Below are positions 28,441 through 37,835 of a stretch of DNA of 64,000 bases, piece by piece; position 1 is the stretch's first letter; the number at the start of each line of letters is the position of its first letter. The notes beneath the pieces were generated by a model. That model had not been told where the DNA came from and ran no database searches. It saw only the letters and a list, made by a program, of their open reading frames with translations. Source of the DNA: Leptospira langatensis. Its GTDB lineage: Bacteria > Spirochaetota > Leptospiria > Leptospirales > Leptospiraceae. Location: positions 62,001-126,000 of the forward strand of contig NZ_RQER01000010.1 of assembly GCF_004770615.1 (NCBI RefSeq). Direction: 5' to 3'. The position numbers and the translations under genes are program-made.

Positions 28441-29094
28441 CTAGCGGTTCTTCTCCGCTTGTTTGGAATACTTTCTCTGATAAACAAAACGGATCGCCTC
28501 TGCTTCCAACCAAGGAACAGGTTTTCCGCCGCCAAGGATCCTGGATTCTACAAAGGCCTTGCTTGCTTTTTCCAATACCATGCAAACGGCATGAGCATCA
28601 TCCAAGCTCTTATGAGCGCAAAGTGCGCCTGCGTCTTTTACGTAGACGGCATTCCTTCTGCTGATCGCAGAGATCATTTTCTTGAGAGACTTGGGATCAT
28701 TGGAATTAGAGACGACTTTTGCGTTCGGTCCTACGATTTGAGCCATATCATCTAAGTAAGGACGAACAGTTTCACCCGCCATAGAGCATGTTTGTACATT
28801 CTCTTGGGTAGAATGAAAGATAACGCTGAATTCCGGTCTGGCTAAATACAAGGATAGATGCTTTACGGCTTCGTCAGGGACATCTTTTGGAAAGACCTGG
28901 TTTTCTATTAAAGGAATTTCTAATAGAGAGTTTTTGGATTTCTTTCCGATCGCGTTTAGGTCGGCCTTCTTCGGAGTGATCCAAATGCTTTTACCGATCT
29001 TGACACTTGCACATCCGTTCTTCGTTAATATCCCTTCCTTTACTAATTGGGGAAGGAACTTTTGGAGTTCAAGAGGGCTGTCTGGAGACTTCAT
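28441..29094 (-). CDS. Class II aldolase-like protein lacking metal ligands
   Basis: The 217-residue protein aligns along its length with the upstream class II aldolase but has lost key residues. Glu75 is kept in PDEAVKH, the IHTH metal motif has become FHST (His94 kept, His96 replaced by Thr), and the third ligand motif NHG has become DAG (Ala155). It probably cannot hold the catalytic zinc in the usual way. The start overlaps the stop of the upstream gene (ATGA), so the two are made together; a role as a non-catalytic partner subunit is an inference. The repeat copy 2 begins at its stop codon. Confidence 0.78.
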   Translation of the reverse strand: MKSPDSPLELQKFLPQLVKEGILTKNGCASVKIGKSIWITPKKADLNAIGKKSKNSLLEIPLIENQVFPKDVPDEAVKHLSLYLARPEFSVIFHSTQENVQTCSMAGETVRPYLDDMAQIVGPNAKVVSNSNDPKSLKKMISAISRRNAVYVKDAGALCAHKSLDDAHAVCMVLEKASKAFVESRILGGGKPVPWLEAEAIRFVYQRKYSKQAEKNR

Positions 29095-29747
29095 GCGCTT
29101 TTCTCCAAAGAATAATTTTTAAGATACCAAGCCCGGATCGATTCCCGATCTCCTTTTTTGGAACCGGAAATACGGATGAATTCCTTCTCAATGAATGCTT
29201 GGCAGGCTCTTTCTAATTCCAGTGCAACTTGAAACGCATCTTCCATGTCCTTGCCTACGCACAGGGTTCCGTGGTTTGCAAGAAGCACTGCCTTACTTCC
29301 CGATTTGTCAAGGGCTTCGATCGCCATGCGAATGAGCTTCTTGGTTCCTGGCAGGGAATAGTCCGTACAGAGAACGGGGCCTCCGATGATCTTCTTCATC
29401 TGGGAATTTAAGACAGGCACATCCTTTCTCGCTGCAGCTACTACGGCGGCTTGCAATTGATGAGTATGGATGACTGCACCTATATTAGAACGAAGAGCAT
29501 AAGCGGCCGCATGTAATCCTTTTTCATAGGAAGGTTTGATCTTTCCTATATGGGTCAGGTCGTGACGATTAACCTGCACGATCTCTTCTGGAGTCAGATC
29601 GTCATACGTTCGTCCGGTCGGAGTGATCGCGAAGGTATCCTCATCTATTCTCTGGCTGATATTTCCCCAAGTACGCGCGATCAGTCCCGATCTTAATAGT
29701 CGGATCCCGGTATCTCTTACGATCTTCTTTGCTTTATCCAGTTCCAT
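29091..29747 (-). CDS. Class II aldolase/adducin-family protein
   Basis: The 218-residue protein has the full active-site set of the L-fuculose-phosphate aldolase family: TWGNIS for phosphate binding, Glu75 in PSYEKGLH, zinc ligands His94 and His96 in VIHTHQ, and His159 in ANHGT. The family cleaves or isomerises sugar phosphates or acts as dehydratase/decarboxylase; the substrate is not evident. It is the middle gene of a probable operon with a class III aminotransferase (23 bp upstream) and a decayed paralogue downstream. Confidence 0.85.
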   Translation of the reverse strand: MELDKAKKIVRDTGIRLLRSGLIARTWGNISQRIDEDTFAITPTGRTYDDLTPEEIVQVNRHDLTHIGKIKPSYEKGLHAAAYALRSNIGAVIHTHQLQAAVVAAARKDVPVLNSQMKKIIGGPVLCTDYSLPGTKKLIRMAIEALDKSGSKAVLLANHGTLCVGKDMEDAFQVALELERACQAFIEKEFIRISGSKKGDRESIRAWYLKNYSLEKSA

Positions 29748-29770
29748 GTTCTCTTCTCCGATCTTCGGGT

Positions 29771-31240
29771 TTACACTACGCCTTCTACTTTTTGGAAGAC
29801 TCTTTCGAATCTCTTCAATGCGTCATCTATGACTGCATCTGTGTCCGCCGCGCTAGTATACAAACGGCTTCCTGCGAGAGTAACGATCCCTTCTGCCATA
29901 TAGGCTGCTCCCATTTCTTCCATTGCTTTCTTGCGAAGATGAGCTTCTTTGATCGTGGACTTGATCTTCCAGAATTTCTTAATATCGATCTCTAAGAGCA
30001 TGGTCCCGACTGTTTCCAAGTGACAAATGGATCCTTGGTTGAAGGCTACGAACGGTAGATTATACTTCTTTATCAGTTTTTGTAAACCGGCGGTGATCCG
30101 ATCTCCCGCTCTTCCCGCTTTTTCGCAGGCCTTTTGCTTCTCGATCTCGAGAAGAGTATAATACCCTGCTGCGGAGCTGAGAGGGTTGGCAGCCATGGTC
30201 CCGCCTATTAGTGCCTTCTTCACACCGGTTTGCAGGCCTGCGGAGAGATACTTCATGTATTCCTTCTTCCCTCCAAGTCCTCCGGCGGAAGGGTAGCCTC
30301 CAGCTACAACTTTTCCGAAAACGGTCAAGTCAGGGGTGACTCCATAATACCCTTGGGCTCCACTCAGACCTATGCGGAATGCGGTAACTACTTCATCAAA
30401 AATCAGTAATGCTCCATATTTATCGCAAAGTTCTCTGACTCCTTTATTGAAGTCGAAATCAAGAGGACGAGTCCCACTTTCCGGACCTATAGGCTCGATA
30501 ATGACTGCGGCCGTGCCACCTCTCCAACGATTTCTCTTTAAGGTTTTTTCGAGAGCGTTTAGATCGTTCGGGTAGAACTCTTGGGTGTATTTGAAAACAT
30601 GTTTCGGGATCCCATGAGACTCGAAATGTCTTGTGCCGGGAAGTCTAAGTCCGTAAGCGAGTTGGTCGCTCCAACCGTGATATGCTCCGCCCATTTTCAC
30701 TACGTTTTTCTTTTTAGTAGCAAGCCTTGCCACGCGAATAGAAGCCATACACGCTTCCGTTCCGGATCCTAACATCCGAAACATTTGCACGGAAGGCATA
30801 TGCTCAACAATCTTCTCCGCAAGTTTGAGCTCATATTCATGAAAGAGGCCAGTAACGGGGCCGGTGCTTTCCAAAAGTTCGATCACCTTTTTACGCACGC
30901 TCAAAGGATTACTTCCTAAAACGGTGGGGCCTCCCGCTTGTAGGAAATCTATGTATTTGTTCCCGTCTAGATCGTGAAGATAGGCACCTGCAGCCTTGGT
31001 GAAGACCAAAGGGAAGGGATAATTGAACGCTAGGTTATGCTGTACTCCGCCTGGAATGTACTCGGAAGCCTCGGCGATCATCACCTTGGATTTCGTGCAC
31101 TTCTTCTCATAATACTCCTTCAGATATTTCTCCATTTCGAGAGGCTTAATGGAGCGTATTGGCTGATGGATCAGATCATGGAGTTGTCTATAAACATCTT
31201 GAACATCTGGGTATTTGGTCATGGAGAAGCCGGTTGACAT
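29771..31240 (-). CDS. Class III aminotransferase, glutamate-1-semialdehyde aminomutase-like
   Basis: The 489-residue PLP enzyme aligns with glutamate-1-semialdehyde 2,1-aminomutase: YIPGGVQHNLAF, GSGTEACMASIRVAR, KMGGAYHGWSD, FDEV (PLP-binding Asp at about 282) and FGKVVAGGYPSAG with the Schiff-base Lys at about 310. It has an extra N-terminal segment of some 55 residues. Because it sits with class II aldolase genes under a TetR regulator, it is more likely a catabolic or specialised aminotransferase/aminomutase than the haem enzyme HemL. Confidence 0.82.
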   Translation of the reverse strand: MSTGFSMTKYPDVQDVYRQLHDLIHQPIRSIKPLEMEKYLKEYYEKKCTKSKVMIAEASEYIPGGVQHNLAFNYPFPLVFTKAAGAYLHDLDGNKYIDFLQAGGPTVLGSNPLSVRKKVIELLESTGPVTGLFHEYELKLAEKIVEHMPSVQMFRMLGSGTEACMASIRVARLATKKKNVVKMGGAYHGWSDQLAYGLRLPGTRHFESHGIPKHVFKYTQEFYPNDLNALEKTLKRNRWRGGTAAVIIEPIGPESGTRPLDFDFNKGVRELCDKYGALLIFDEVVTAFRIGLSGAQGYYGVTPDLTVFGKVVAGGYPSAGGLGGKKEYMKYLSAGLQTGVKKALIGGTMAANPLSSAAGYYTLLEIEKQKACEKAGRAGDRITAGLQKLIKKYNLPFVAFNQGSICHLETVGTMLLEIDIKKFWKIKSTIKEAHLRKKAMEEMGAAYMAEGIVTLAGSRLYTSAADTDAVIDDALKRFERVFQKVEGVV

Positions 31241-31270
31241 GCGCTTTTTCCTTAGGGTCGGGAATTTAGA

Positions 31271-31302
31271 TTGACAGTGAGTGAATACTCACTCACTGTC
31301 AA
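31271..31302. promoter_or_regulatory. Perfect 14-4-14 palindrome, TetR operator candidate
   Basis: TTGACAGTGAGTGA and TCACTCACTGTCAA are perfect 14-bp arms around ATAC. The core TGAGTGAATACTCACTCA resembles operators of TetR-family repressors. It lies between the aminotransferase gene and the divergent TetR gene. Both outer ends read TTGACA outward into the palindrome, the consensus -35 hexamer, so the operator may overlap both promoters. Confidence 0.8.
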
Positions 31303-31391
31303 CTAGAAAATCTCCAAAAGAAGAAAGGGCGGAAATTTTCCGTCGTTTCCGGGGAGATTGCCCCTGCAATGACGGTATATAGGCAAGAACT

Positions 31392-32054
31392 GTGACAGAA
31401 TTTACTCCTTCTAAATACAATAGGGAAACTTTTGATAAGATCCCCGAGGAAAAAAGGACTCGGATCTTGTCCGTGGCAATTGCGGAATTCGCAAATCGCG
31501 GGTTCAATAATGCAAACACCAATATCATCGCGAAGAAGGCTGGGATCAGCGTAGGTTCTCTCTACAAATACTTCGATACCAAAGAGGATTTCTTTCTCAC
31601 TGCAGTAGGATATGGGATCCATCAATTGGAAAAAACCTTAGAAGAAGTCTTGAACGACGACAACGATCTGTTCGGAAAGATCGAAAGCATTCTTAGGATC
31701 ATCCAAAAACATTCCAGAGAGAATCAGGATATAGTCCGCTTATACAACGAGATCACTGCGGAGGGGAATTCGGATCTGATCCGAGGACTTTCTTCGGAGT
31801 TGGAAAGTATTTCCGCAAAAGTATATACTTCTTTGATTGCGGAGGCCAAGAAATCAGGAGTTGTGGGGAAGGAAGTAGACGAGAAGATCTTTGCCTTCTG
31901 TATCGACAATCTGTTTATGATCCTTCAATTCTCGTATGCCACTGAATATTATAAAGAAAGAATGAGTATCTATCTGGGTAAGGATATGGATGACGACGAG
32001 AAGATCGTAAGAGGGATCTTATCGTTCATTCGTCGGGCTTTGGAGAGGGGATAG
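31392..32054 (+). CDS. TetR/AcrR-family transcriptional regulator
   Basis: The 220-residue protein has an N-terminal helix-turn-helix at about 22-68 (AEFANRGFNNANTNIIAKKA then GISVGSLYKYFDTKEDFF). The C-terminal domain is all-helical and of unknown ligand. The start is a GTG at 31392. It is divergent from the aminotransferase-aldolase operon, with a 32-bp perfect palindrome between, so it probably controls that operon and itself. Confidence 0.9.
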   Translation: MTEFTPSKYNRETFDKIPEEKRTRILSVAIAEFANRGFNNANTNIIAKKAGISVGSLYKYFDTKEDFFLTAVGYGIHQLEKTLEEVLNDDNDLFGKIESILRIIQKHSRENQDIVRLYNEITAEGNSDLIRGLSSELESISAKVYTSLIAEAKKSGVVGKEVDEKIFAFCIDNLFMILQFSYATEYYKERMSIYLGKDMDDDEKIVRGILSFIRRALERG

Positions 32055-32128
32055 TTTAAAAGAATATATTTAGAATCGAATATTCCGATTCCAAGGATAA
32101 GGGAAATATCTTAGAAATACATCTCAGA

Positions 32129-32443
32129 TCAATTTCTGATCCTTCTCGGATTAGAAAGGATTTCGTCCAGAAAATCGGGCTCTCTCTTGATCCTGGATCC
32201 GGATGGTTCTGGCTCGCTTTTCTTTTTAGGTTTTTCCGTTCCTATCTTTTCGATAAAACGTTTCTCTAATTTGCCGAAGAGCCCGTTCTCCATTCTGACC
32301 TGGATATAGGTCTCCGTTTCTTCTACAATGATGCCGATGACTATTTTTCCGCTCTTTAGATGGATATATTTTAGTTCTCCCGGCGAGAGCGTAACGGGAG
32401 AGAGCAGTAAGATGAGTACGAGTATTCTCCCGAGATCCTTCAT
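32129..32443 (-). CDS. Small secreted protein with LSM/SH3-like module
   Basis: The 104-residue protein has a signal peptide (RILVLILLLSPVTLS) and then a single small beta-domain, KYIHLKSGKIVIGIIVEETE followed by TYIQVRMENGLFGKLEKRFI. The same pattern occurs at the N-terminus of the next gene upstream, so the two share one module. A charged tail rich in Lys, Glu and Pro follows. Function unknown; probably periplasmic or envelope-associated. Confidence 0.7.
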   Translation of the reverse strand: MKDLGRILVLILLLSPVTLSPGELKYIHLKSGKIVIGIIVEETETYIQVRMENGLFGKLEKRFIEKIGTEKPKKKSEPEPSGSRIKREPDFLDEILSNPRRIRN

Positions 32444-32481
32444 ACTCGGAAGATGATTTTCGTAAGGCCGAGAGGCAAGAA

Positions 32482-33789
32482 CTATTTCGTGGAGAATTCT
32501 AAGCGCTTCATGATCCCGAATTCCAAAACGGAAGTCTTGCTACGTGAGGTAATACTCTGGGCAGCCTTCTCTATTAGGAAATTCTGAAGGATTACTTGGT
32601 CCGGCGGAGAAGACCCATTCCCGAGTGAGCTATACGCATCTTGAGAATAATTGTTTATACTATACTTCCATTCGTACGTCTGAAATCCGGTCCAAAAGGA
32701 AATTGTAGGAGTATATTGGAACACCAATCGATACGAAAATTGGAATCCTTTTGCTTTTAATGCGACCGGTTGAGATAGGAGTTCTAAGGCATTCCCGCTT
32801 GCATTCGTCAGATTCGCCATGGTTACGACCACGCTTCCGTTTTGATTCCCGCTTAAGTTCAGATCGTTGAACTCGAATCTGTTCTCCCATCTCTCTCCCA
32901 TGCGAACCGTTGCTTTGAGTCCGACCGAAAGTCCTTTTAAATTTTCTGAGAATGTTTGGTTATAGTTCGCGACGAAATCGAGGCCACTCGGTCCGGTCCC
33001 GGTTACAGAAGAATTCGGATCTTCCGATTTGGACCAGAAGTATTGGTATCCTATCGTCGGTCTCAGATCGAATCTAAGATTCGTGAAAGCCAAGAAAGAT
33101 AGATCTCCTTTTAAAGAGCTTTGTTTATCCGGATAGGTTCCTGTAATTTCCACCGTATCACTTCCGTAATTTGTGGTCCTATGAAATCCGCTGCTCTGCA
33201 CTTTCATTCCGCTTAGTCCGGCGGAGAATCTTTTCCAAGTATAATTAGCTCCATACACTTCAGACGGTAAAGCATGCACTGTAGGAGCAGCAACATTGGT
33301 GGGACCTCCTCCTGCAAGAACTCCTATAACGCCTTGAACCTGACTCGGCAAATCGGCGGCACTGGGCAGGTATCTTCCGAGTCCTGCCGCGAAGTAGAGC
33401 TCCAGATCGTGCCTCTTCGCTTGATCGATATAATATGGGCTTTCCGTGGGGGTGGTTATGGCTGCCGTAGTGGTAGGTAGTACAGGAGCTATTTCCGGTG
33501 TGGGTTCAGGATTCGGTTCGACGATTTGCTTTGCCTTTTCCTCTGCTTCTTTCTTTTCCCTGGCGGTAGGTTCCTTAAAGCTAATTCTTTGTATTTCAGA
33601 TTTATTTAATTTAAGGATCTTTCCATCTTCCATTCGGATCTGCATGGTGATTGCAGTCTGCTGGATGACCTCTCCCCTTAGGATCTGGCCATTGCGCAAG
33701 TAAACAGTTTGTAACTCCGCCATGAGTCCTAAAAAGGGGAGAAGGAGGAGCAATACGATAGTCGTTCGTTTCAAAACGGAAGAAGGCAT
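32482..33789 (-). CDS. Probable outer-membrane beta-barrel protein with N-terminal LSM-like module
   Basis: The 435-residue protein has a signal peptide (residues 1-24), a module with TVYLRNGQILRGEVIQQTAI and IQRISF, a Lys/Glu- and Pro-rich linker (about 75-115), and then some 320 residues of alternating aromatic and polar beta-strands ending in a C-terminal strand SVLEFGIMKRLEFSTK. This pattern suggests an outer-membrane barrel with a periplasmic N-terminal domain. It is probably co-transcribed with the small protein downstream. Confidence 0.68.
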   Translation of the reverse strand: MPSSVLKRTTIVLLLLLPFLGLMAELQTVYLRNGQILRGEVIQQTAITMQIRMEDGKILKLNKSEIQRISFKEPTAREKKEAEEKAKQIVEPNPEPTPEIAPVLPTTTAAITTPTESPYYIDQAKRHDLELYFAAGLGRYLPSAADLPSQVQGVIGVLAGGGPTNVAAPTVHALPSEVYGANYTWKRFSAGLSGMKVQSSGFHRTTNYGSDTVEITGTYPDKQSSLKGDLSFLAFTNLRFDLRPTIGYQYFWSKSEDPNSSVTGTGPSGLDFVANYNQTFSENLKGLSVGLKATVRMGERWENRFEFNDLNLSGNQNGSVVVTMANLTNASGNALELLSQPVALKAKGFQFSYRLVFQYTPTISFWTGFQTYEWKYSINNYSQDAYSSLGNGSSPPDQVILQNFLIEKAAQSITSRSKTSVLEFGIMKRLEFSTK

Positions 33790-33991
33790 TGCGCAAATCG
33801 CATCATGTGCCCAAAATATCTCAATAATTTATTTAAGAAATAATAATAAAATTTGTTCTAATAGACTTCCTTTTGTTTAAAGCTAAATTCGATTCGACGA
33901 ACGGTGGTTCATAAGCTTTCGGCAAAGGATCTGCTTTGAAAGATCTAAGTAAAAAACGCGAGCAGTCCTCATAATTTATACCGGTTTCGGT

Positions 33992-34717
33992 ATGAAGTTA
34001 AAAGTCTTAGAGCGTTTGCTCAATATATTCTTCCCGATGCTTTGCGGGATCTGCGGTAGAGAAGATTTCTTCTCCCTGAGATTAGGTCTGTGCGGAGAAT
34101 GCATTCGAAAAACGAGGAGCATTCGCCCCTTATCTAGATGCGATGTATGCTCTTCTCCTTTAAAAGAAGGATCGTGCTGTTCTTTTTGCGATTCTCGGAA
34201 TGTTTTCTTTGATCGAGCGTTGAGTATTCGGCATAGAAACGATATGTTAAGCGAAGTCTTGAATCGGTTGAAGTCCAGAAAGGATTTTCCTCTTTCCATC
34301 TTTCTTGCTTCGGGTTCTCGCAAGATCTTGAGAAAACTAAGATCCTTGGAATTCGACGCCTGTGTGATCCTTCCTTCTCATAAGAAGATAAGTTGGAGTT
34401 CCGGAAAAGAAAGACCGTTTCTTGCCAGTTCCAGGCTCTGCAAGGAGGCCGAGGATATATTAGAAATTCCTTTTATACAACCTCTTCTTAAGTCCAGCCC
34501 CGAGAAACAGGCGGGTAAGAGTTTTTCAGAGAGATTCTTTCATGCGTATCGATCATGGGCAATCCACCCCGCTTGGAAGGATCGTTGTCCTGAGAGGATC
34601 CTTCTGCTAGACGATGTGTTTACGACGGGGGCCAGTGTGAACGAGGCGAGTCGGATCTTAAAGCAGAATGGAGCCAGGTCGGTGTATGTTCTGACCTATT
34701 TGCGGACAGTGGATTGA
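33992..34717 (+). CDS. comF: ComF-family phosphoribosyltransferase-like protein
   Basis: The 241-residue protein has an N-terminal zinc-ribbon-like part with CGICG, CGECI, CDVC and CSFC pairs, followed by a phosphoribosyltransferase fold with the PRPP motif ILLLDDVFTTGAS. This is the layout of ComFC/GntX, which in naturally competent bacteria helps to handle single-stranded DNA after uptake. Leptospira competence is not established, so the role here is open. dinB follows after 39 bp. Confidence 0.85.
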   Translation: MKLKVLERLLNIFFPMLCGICGREDFFSLRLGLCGECIRKTRSIRPLSRCDVCSSPLKEGSCCSFCDSRNVFFDRALSIRHRNDMLSEVLNRLKSRKDFPLSIFLASGSRKILRKLRSLEFDACVILPSHKKISWSSGKERPFLASSRLCKEAEDILEIPFIQPLLKSSPEKQAGKSFSERFFHAYRSWAIHPAWKDRCPERILLLDDVFTTGASVNEASRILKQNGARSVYVLTYLRTVD

Positions 34718-34756
34718 GCTTGACTCGTCTATATATTTGTTTAGTATAGTTCTTGG

Positions 34757-35854
34757 ATGCTTCGGAAAATTCTACATGTAGACATGGATGCGTTCTATGC
34801 TTCCGTCGAGCAAAGGGACAATCCGGATTATAGGGGAAAGCCGGTCATCGTTGGAGGTCCTCCCGATTCCAGAGGAGTCGTATGTGCTGCCAGCTATGAG
34901 GCTCGCAAATTCGGTGTTCGTTCTGCAATGCCTTGTTCCCGTGCGGCCCGGCTTTGTCCTTCCGGCATCTTTGTTAGTCCTAGATTCGAAGCATATAGTA
35001 AGGTCTCTTCTAAGATCCGTACCATCTTTCTGGAATACACAGATTTAGTGGAAATGCTTTCTTTGGACGAAGCATTCTTGGATGTAACCCAGAACAAAAA
35101 GAATATCCAATACGCGAGTGTGGTCGCCAAGGAGATCCGGGAAAGGATCTGGGAAGAGACACAATTGACTGCCTCGGCGGGCGTTTCCATCAATAAGTTC
35201 TTGGCCAAGGTAGCAACGGATCAAAATAAACCGAACGGAATGACTATTGTTCGTCCGGAGCAGGTGGATGAGTTCATCGAGAATTTGGATGTGGGAGTCT
35301 TTCCTGGGATAGGAAAAGTTACATTAAAAAAAATGAATGAACTTGGTATCCATAGCGGAAAGGATCTTAAATCCAAAAGCCTGGAAATGTTGGAGAGGAA
35401 TTTTGGAAAATCAGGCAGATGGTTCTATCATGTTTGCAGGGGACTGGACGATCGACCTGTGGAACCATCACGGGAAAGGAAATCCTTGGGAGCGGAGTCT
35501 ACGTTTGCTAACGATCTCGTAACCAGTTCGGAACTATTAAGAGAGTTAGCAGACATCGCTGAGGAATTGGAAGGCCGTCTCCTAAAAAAACCTTTCGCGG
35601 GTAGGACCATCACTCTCAAGGTGAAATTCTCGGATTTCACCCAGAAGACCAGAAGTATCAGTGCGGACTATACATATCTAGACAAGAACGAGTTGTATCG
35701 GATCGGAAGTAAGTTGCTGGACGAATTTCTTTTGGACACCGGCAAATCCGTATTTCCGATCCGATTGCTAGGCTTAAGCCTTTCTCATCCGGAATCGAGT
35801 TCTAAAACGATCTCCAAATCGGAAGAAGAGGATCTGTTCCCTTCTCTTTTTTGA
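34757..35854 (+). CDS. dinB: DNA polymerase IV
   Basis: The 365-residue Y-family polymerase carries out translesion synthesis. Catalytic acids are in LHVDMDAFYASVEQ (Asp9) and LSLDEAFLDV. The helix-hairpin-helix thumb (DVGVFPGIGKVTLKKMNELG) and the little-finger domain (RKSLGAESTFANDL) are present. No C-terminal beta-clamp motif of the classical type was clearly seen, though the end EEEDLFPSLF could act as one (it resembles QLxLF). No LexA box of the Leptospira form TTTGN5CAAA is visible upstream. Confidence 0.93.
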   Translation: MLRKILHVDMDAFYASVEQRDNPDYRGKPVIVGGPPDSRGVVCAASYEARKFGVRSAMPCSRAARLCPSGIFVSPRFEAYSKVSSKIRTIFLEYTDLVEMLSLDEAFLDVTQNKKNIQYASVVAKEIRERIWEETQLTASAGVSINKFLAKVATDQNKPNGMTIVRPEQVDEFIENLDVGVFPGIGKVTLKKMNELGIHSGKDLKSKSLEMLERNFGKSGRWFYHVCRGLDDRPVEPSRERKSLGAESTFANDLVTSSELLRELADIAEELEGRLLKKPFAGRTITLKVKFSDFTQKTRSISADYTYLDKNELYRIGSKLLDEFLLDTGKSVFPIRLLGLSLSHPESSSKTISKSEEEDLFPSLF

Positions 35855-35964
35855 AAGATCGAGCTAACATGTTTTACTATTAGGATTTGTTTAGAGATCG
35901 ATCGGTATCTATTTTACGATCCGGTTTTGTCGATTATCGAGATGCTTCGGATATTTGGTGGGCT

Positions 35965-37833
35965 TCAGAATCTTTCTAGGATCTCTAAGATCTCTTTTCC
36001 ATACTGTTGCACTTTGGATTCTCCCATTCCTTTGATTAGGATCAAATCCTCTAAAGTCTCGGGTTTTTGAGCAGCGATCCGAACTAAAACAGGATTTTGT
36101 AATACCATGAACTTCTTCCATTTCTTTCTTCTGGCAATCCTATCTCTGAAGTTTTTCAATTCGTTCAGAAGAAGTTTGTCTCCCGTTAACGAAACTTTTT
36201 TGCGGACCGGTTCTCCTTCTTCCGTTCTGGGTTTTGGTTTTCCGAGAGAGGTCAGATAGATCTTGGGATATTTGTCTCCCTTAATGGAGAGCCTTTTGGT
36301 TTGCAGCCAATCTTCTAAGAGTTTGAGAATGGATTCTTCAGGAACATGTTGGAGAGAAGAATAGAATTTGGATCTATCTAGCCTTCTTCTCAATACATCC
36401 TTGGACTTGGAGCCTCTCAATGCGCCCGCTAAGATCTTCTTTCCGAATTTCGCGGGATATTCCGAGATCAATCCTTCTACAGATCTTTGTTCGTCCGATG
36501 TGAACGTATAGGATTCTCTTTCCTTCTTCTTTTCGGATTTGATCCTTTCTCGTTCCATATAGGCGAGTCTACCTACGGAAGAAGTCTTGGAATCCACGCA
36601 CACATCGCAGGAACCGCAGGAATGGATCTCTTCTCCGAAATAGTTGCAGAGTATTCTCTGCCTGCAATCGGAAGAGCTTACGTAGGATTTCACATGGGAG
36701 AGAAGTGTTTCTCCTCCTTTGTAATTGGCTTCCTTGGAGAGAAGAAAACTTTGCACGCTTAGATCCGCGGGATAAAAGAATAAGATGCAATCCGAGGGTT
36801 TTCCATCCCGTCCTGCGCGTCCTGCCTCCTGGTAATAGCTCTCTAAGGAAGAAGGAACTTGGTAGTGTAACACCAACCTCACGTTGGGGCTATCCAATCC
36901 CATTCCAAACGCGTTAGTCGCCACAAGTACGTTCGTTTTGCCTGTACTATATCCGTCCTGCGCCTTTTCTCGACTGGAGTCCGTCCTGCCTGCGTGGTAT
37001 TTTCCTACCTTGTAACCGGATTTTCTTAGAAGGTCATAGAGTTCGTCTACTTTGGCTCTGGTGGCGCAGTAGATGATGGCCTTGCCGGAGGTAGATTTTT
37101 GAAAATTACCCTTTTCTAATATACTTAGGAGAGTGGCTTCTTTGTCTCTCTCCGACTCAGGATACAAAACGGAGAATTTCAGGTTTTCTCTGGCATAGGT
37201 ACCTTGCACATGAGCAGGTTCCTTTAGGCCAAGACTGTCCGAGATATCTTTCTTTACTCTGTCTGTTGCGGTTGCGGTCAACGCGACCCAAGGAGTTCCT
37301 TCAGGAAGAGAAGAACGAAGGCTATGCAGCTTTCGGTACTCCGGACGGAAGTCATGTCCCCATTGGGAAACACAATGCGCCTCATCCACCGCCACCAAGG
37401 CTATAGGGAGCTTTGGCAACAGATTAAGGAAGGAACGAGACATTGCTCTTTCAGGAGAAATATATAATATTCTAATTTTACCGGTAGCAGCTGCGGAAAG
37501 GATACGGACCTGTTCCAATTCGTCTTGGCTGGAATTGCAATAAGCAGCTTGGATCCCTCTCGCCTTCAATCCGTCCACCTGGTCCTTCATAAGAGCGATC
37601 AAGGGAGAGATCACCAGTGTGAGTTTATCTTCTCTCCAGAAGGAAGGAAGTTGGTAGATGAGCGATTTTCCTCCGCCAGTAGGAAGGATCGCTAACACAT
37701 CCTTGCCGAATGCGATGGATTGGATCGCTTCCCATTGGCCTTTTCGAAAACTAGAAAAGCCGAAATGTTCGAGTAATAATTTTTTCCAATCTTCTTCTTT
37801 GGAAGAGAAGCCGTTTCTTACTTCGGAGGGCAA
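35965..37833 (-). CDS. recQ: ATP-dependent DNA helicase RecQ
   Basis: The 622-residue superfamily 2 helicase has Walker A TGGGKS (52-57), the DEAH box as [15 protein letters not shown], motif [12 protein letters not shown], the zinc-binding RecQ-Ct cysteines ([19 protein letters not shown]) and a C-terminal HRDC domain ([15 protein letters not shown] and on). The start is TTG, 2 bp after the mnmC stop codon. It is the last gene of a lipoprotein-mnmC-recQ unit. Confidence 0.94.
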   Translation of the reverse strand: MPSEVRNGFSSKEEDWKKLLLEHFGFSSFRKGQWEAIQSIAFGKDVLAILPTGGGKSLIYQLPSFWREDKLTLVISPLIALMKDQVDGLKARGIQAAYCNSSQDELEQVRILSAAATGKIRILYISPERAMSRSFLNLLPKLPIALVAVDEAHCVSQWGHDFRPEYRKLHSLRSSLPEGTPWVALTATATDRVKKDISDSLGLKEPAHVQGTYARENLKFSVLYPESERDKEATLLSILEKGNFQKSTSGKAIIYCATRAKVDELYDLLRKSGYKVGKYHAGRTDSSREKAQDGYSTGKTNVLVATNAFGMGLDSPNVRLVLHYQVPSSLESYYQEAGRAGRDGKPSDCILFFYPADLSVQSFLLSKEANYKGGETLLSHVKSYVSSSDCRQRILCNYFGEEIHSCGSCDVCVDSKTSSVGRLAYMERERIKSEKKKERESYTFTSDEQRSVEGLISEYPAKFGKKILAGALRGSKSKDVLRRRLDRSKFYSSLQHVPEESILKLLEDWLQTKRLSIKGDKYPKIYLTSLGKPKPRTEEGEPVRKKVSLTGDKLLLNELKNFRDRIARRKKWKKFMVLQNPVLVRIAAQKPETLEDLILIKGMGESKVQQYGKEILEILERF

Positions 37834-37835
37834 AC

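Noticed and set aside
34718..34757. LexA-controlled SOS promoter for dinB
   Set aside because: A possible TTGACT/TATAGT promoter is present, but no TTTGN5CAAA box is visible.
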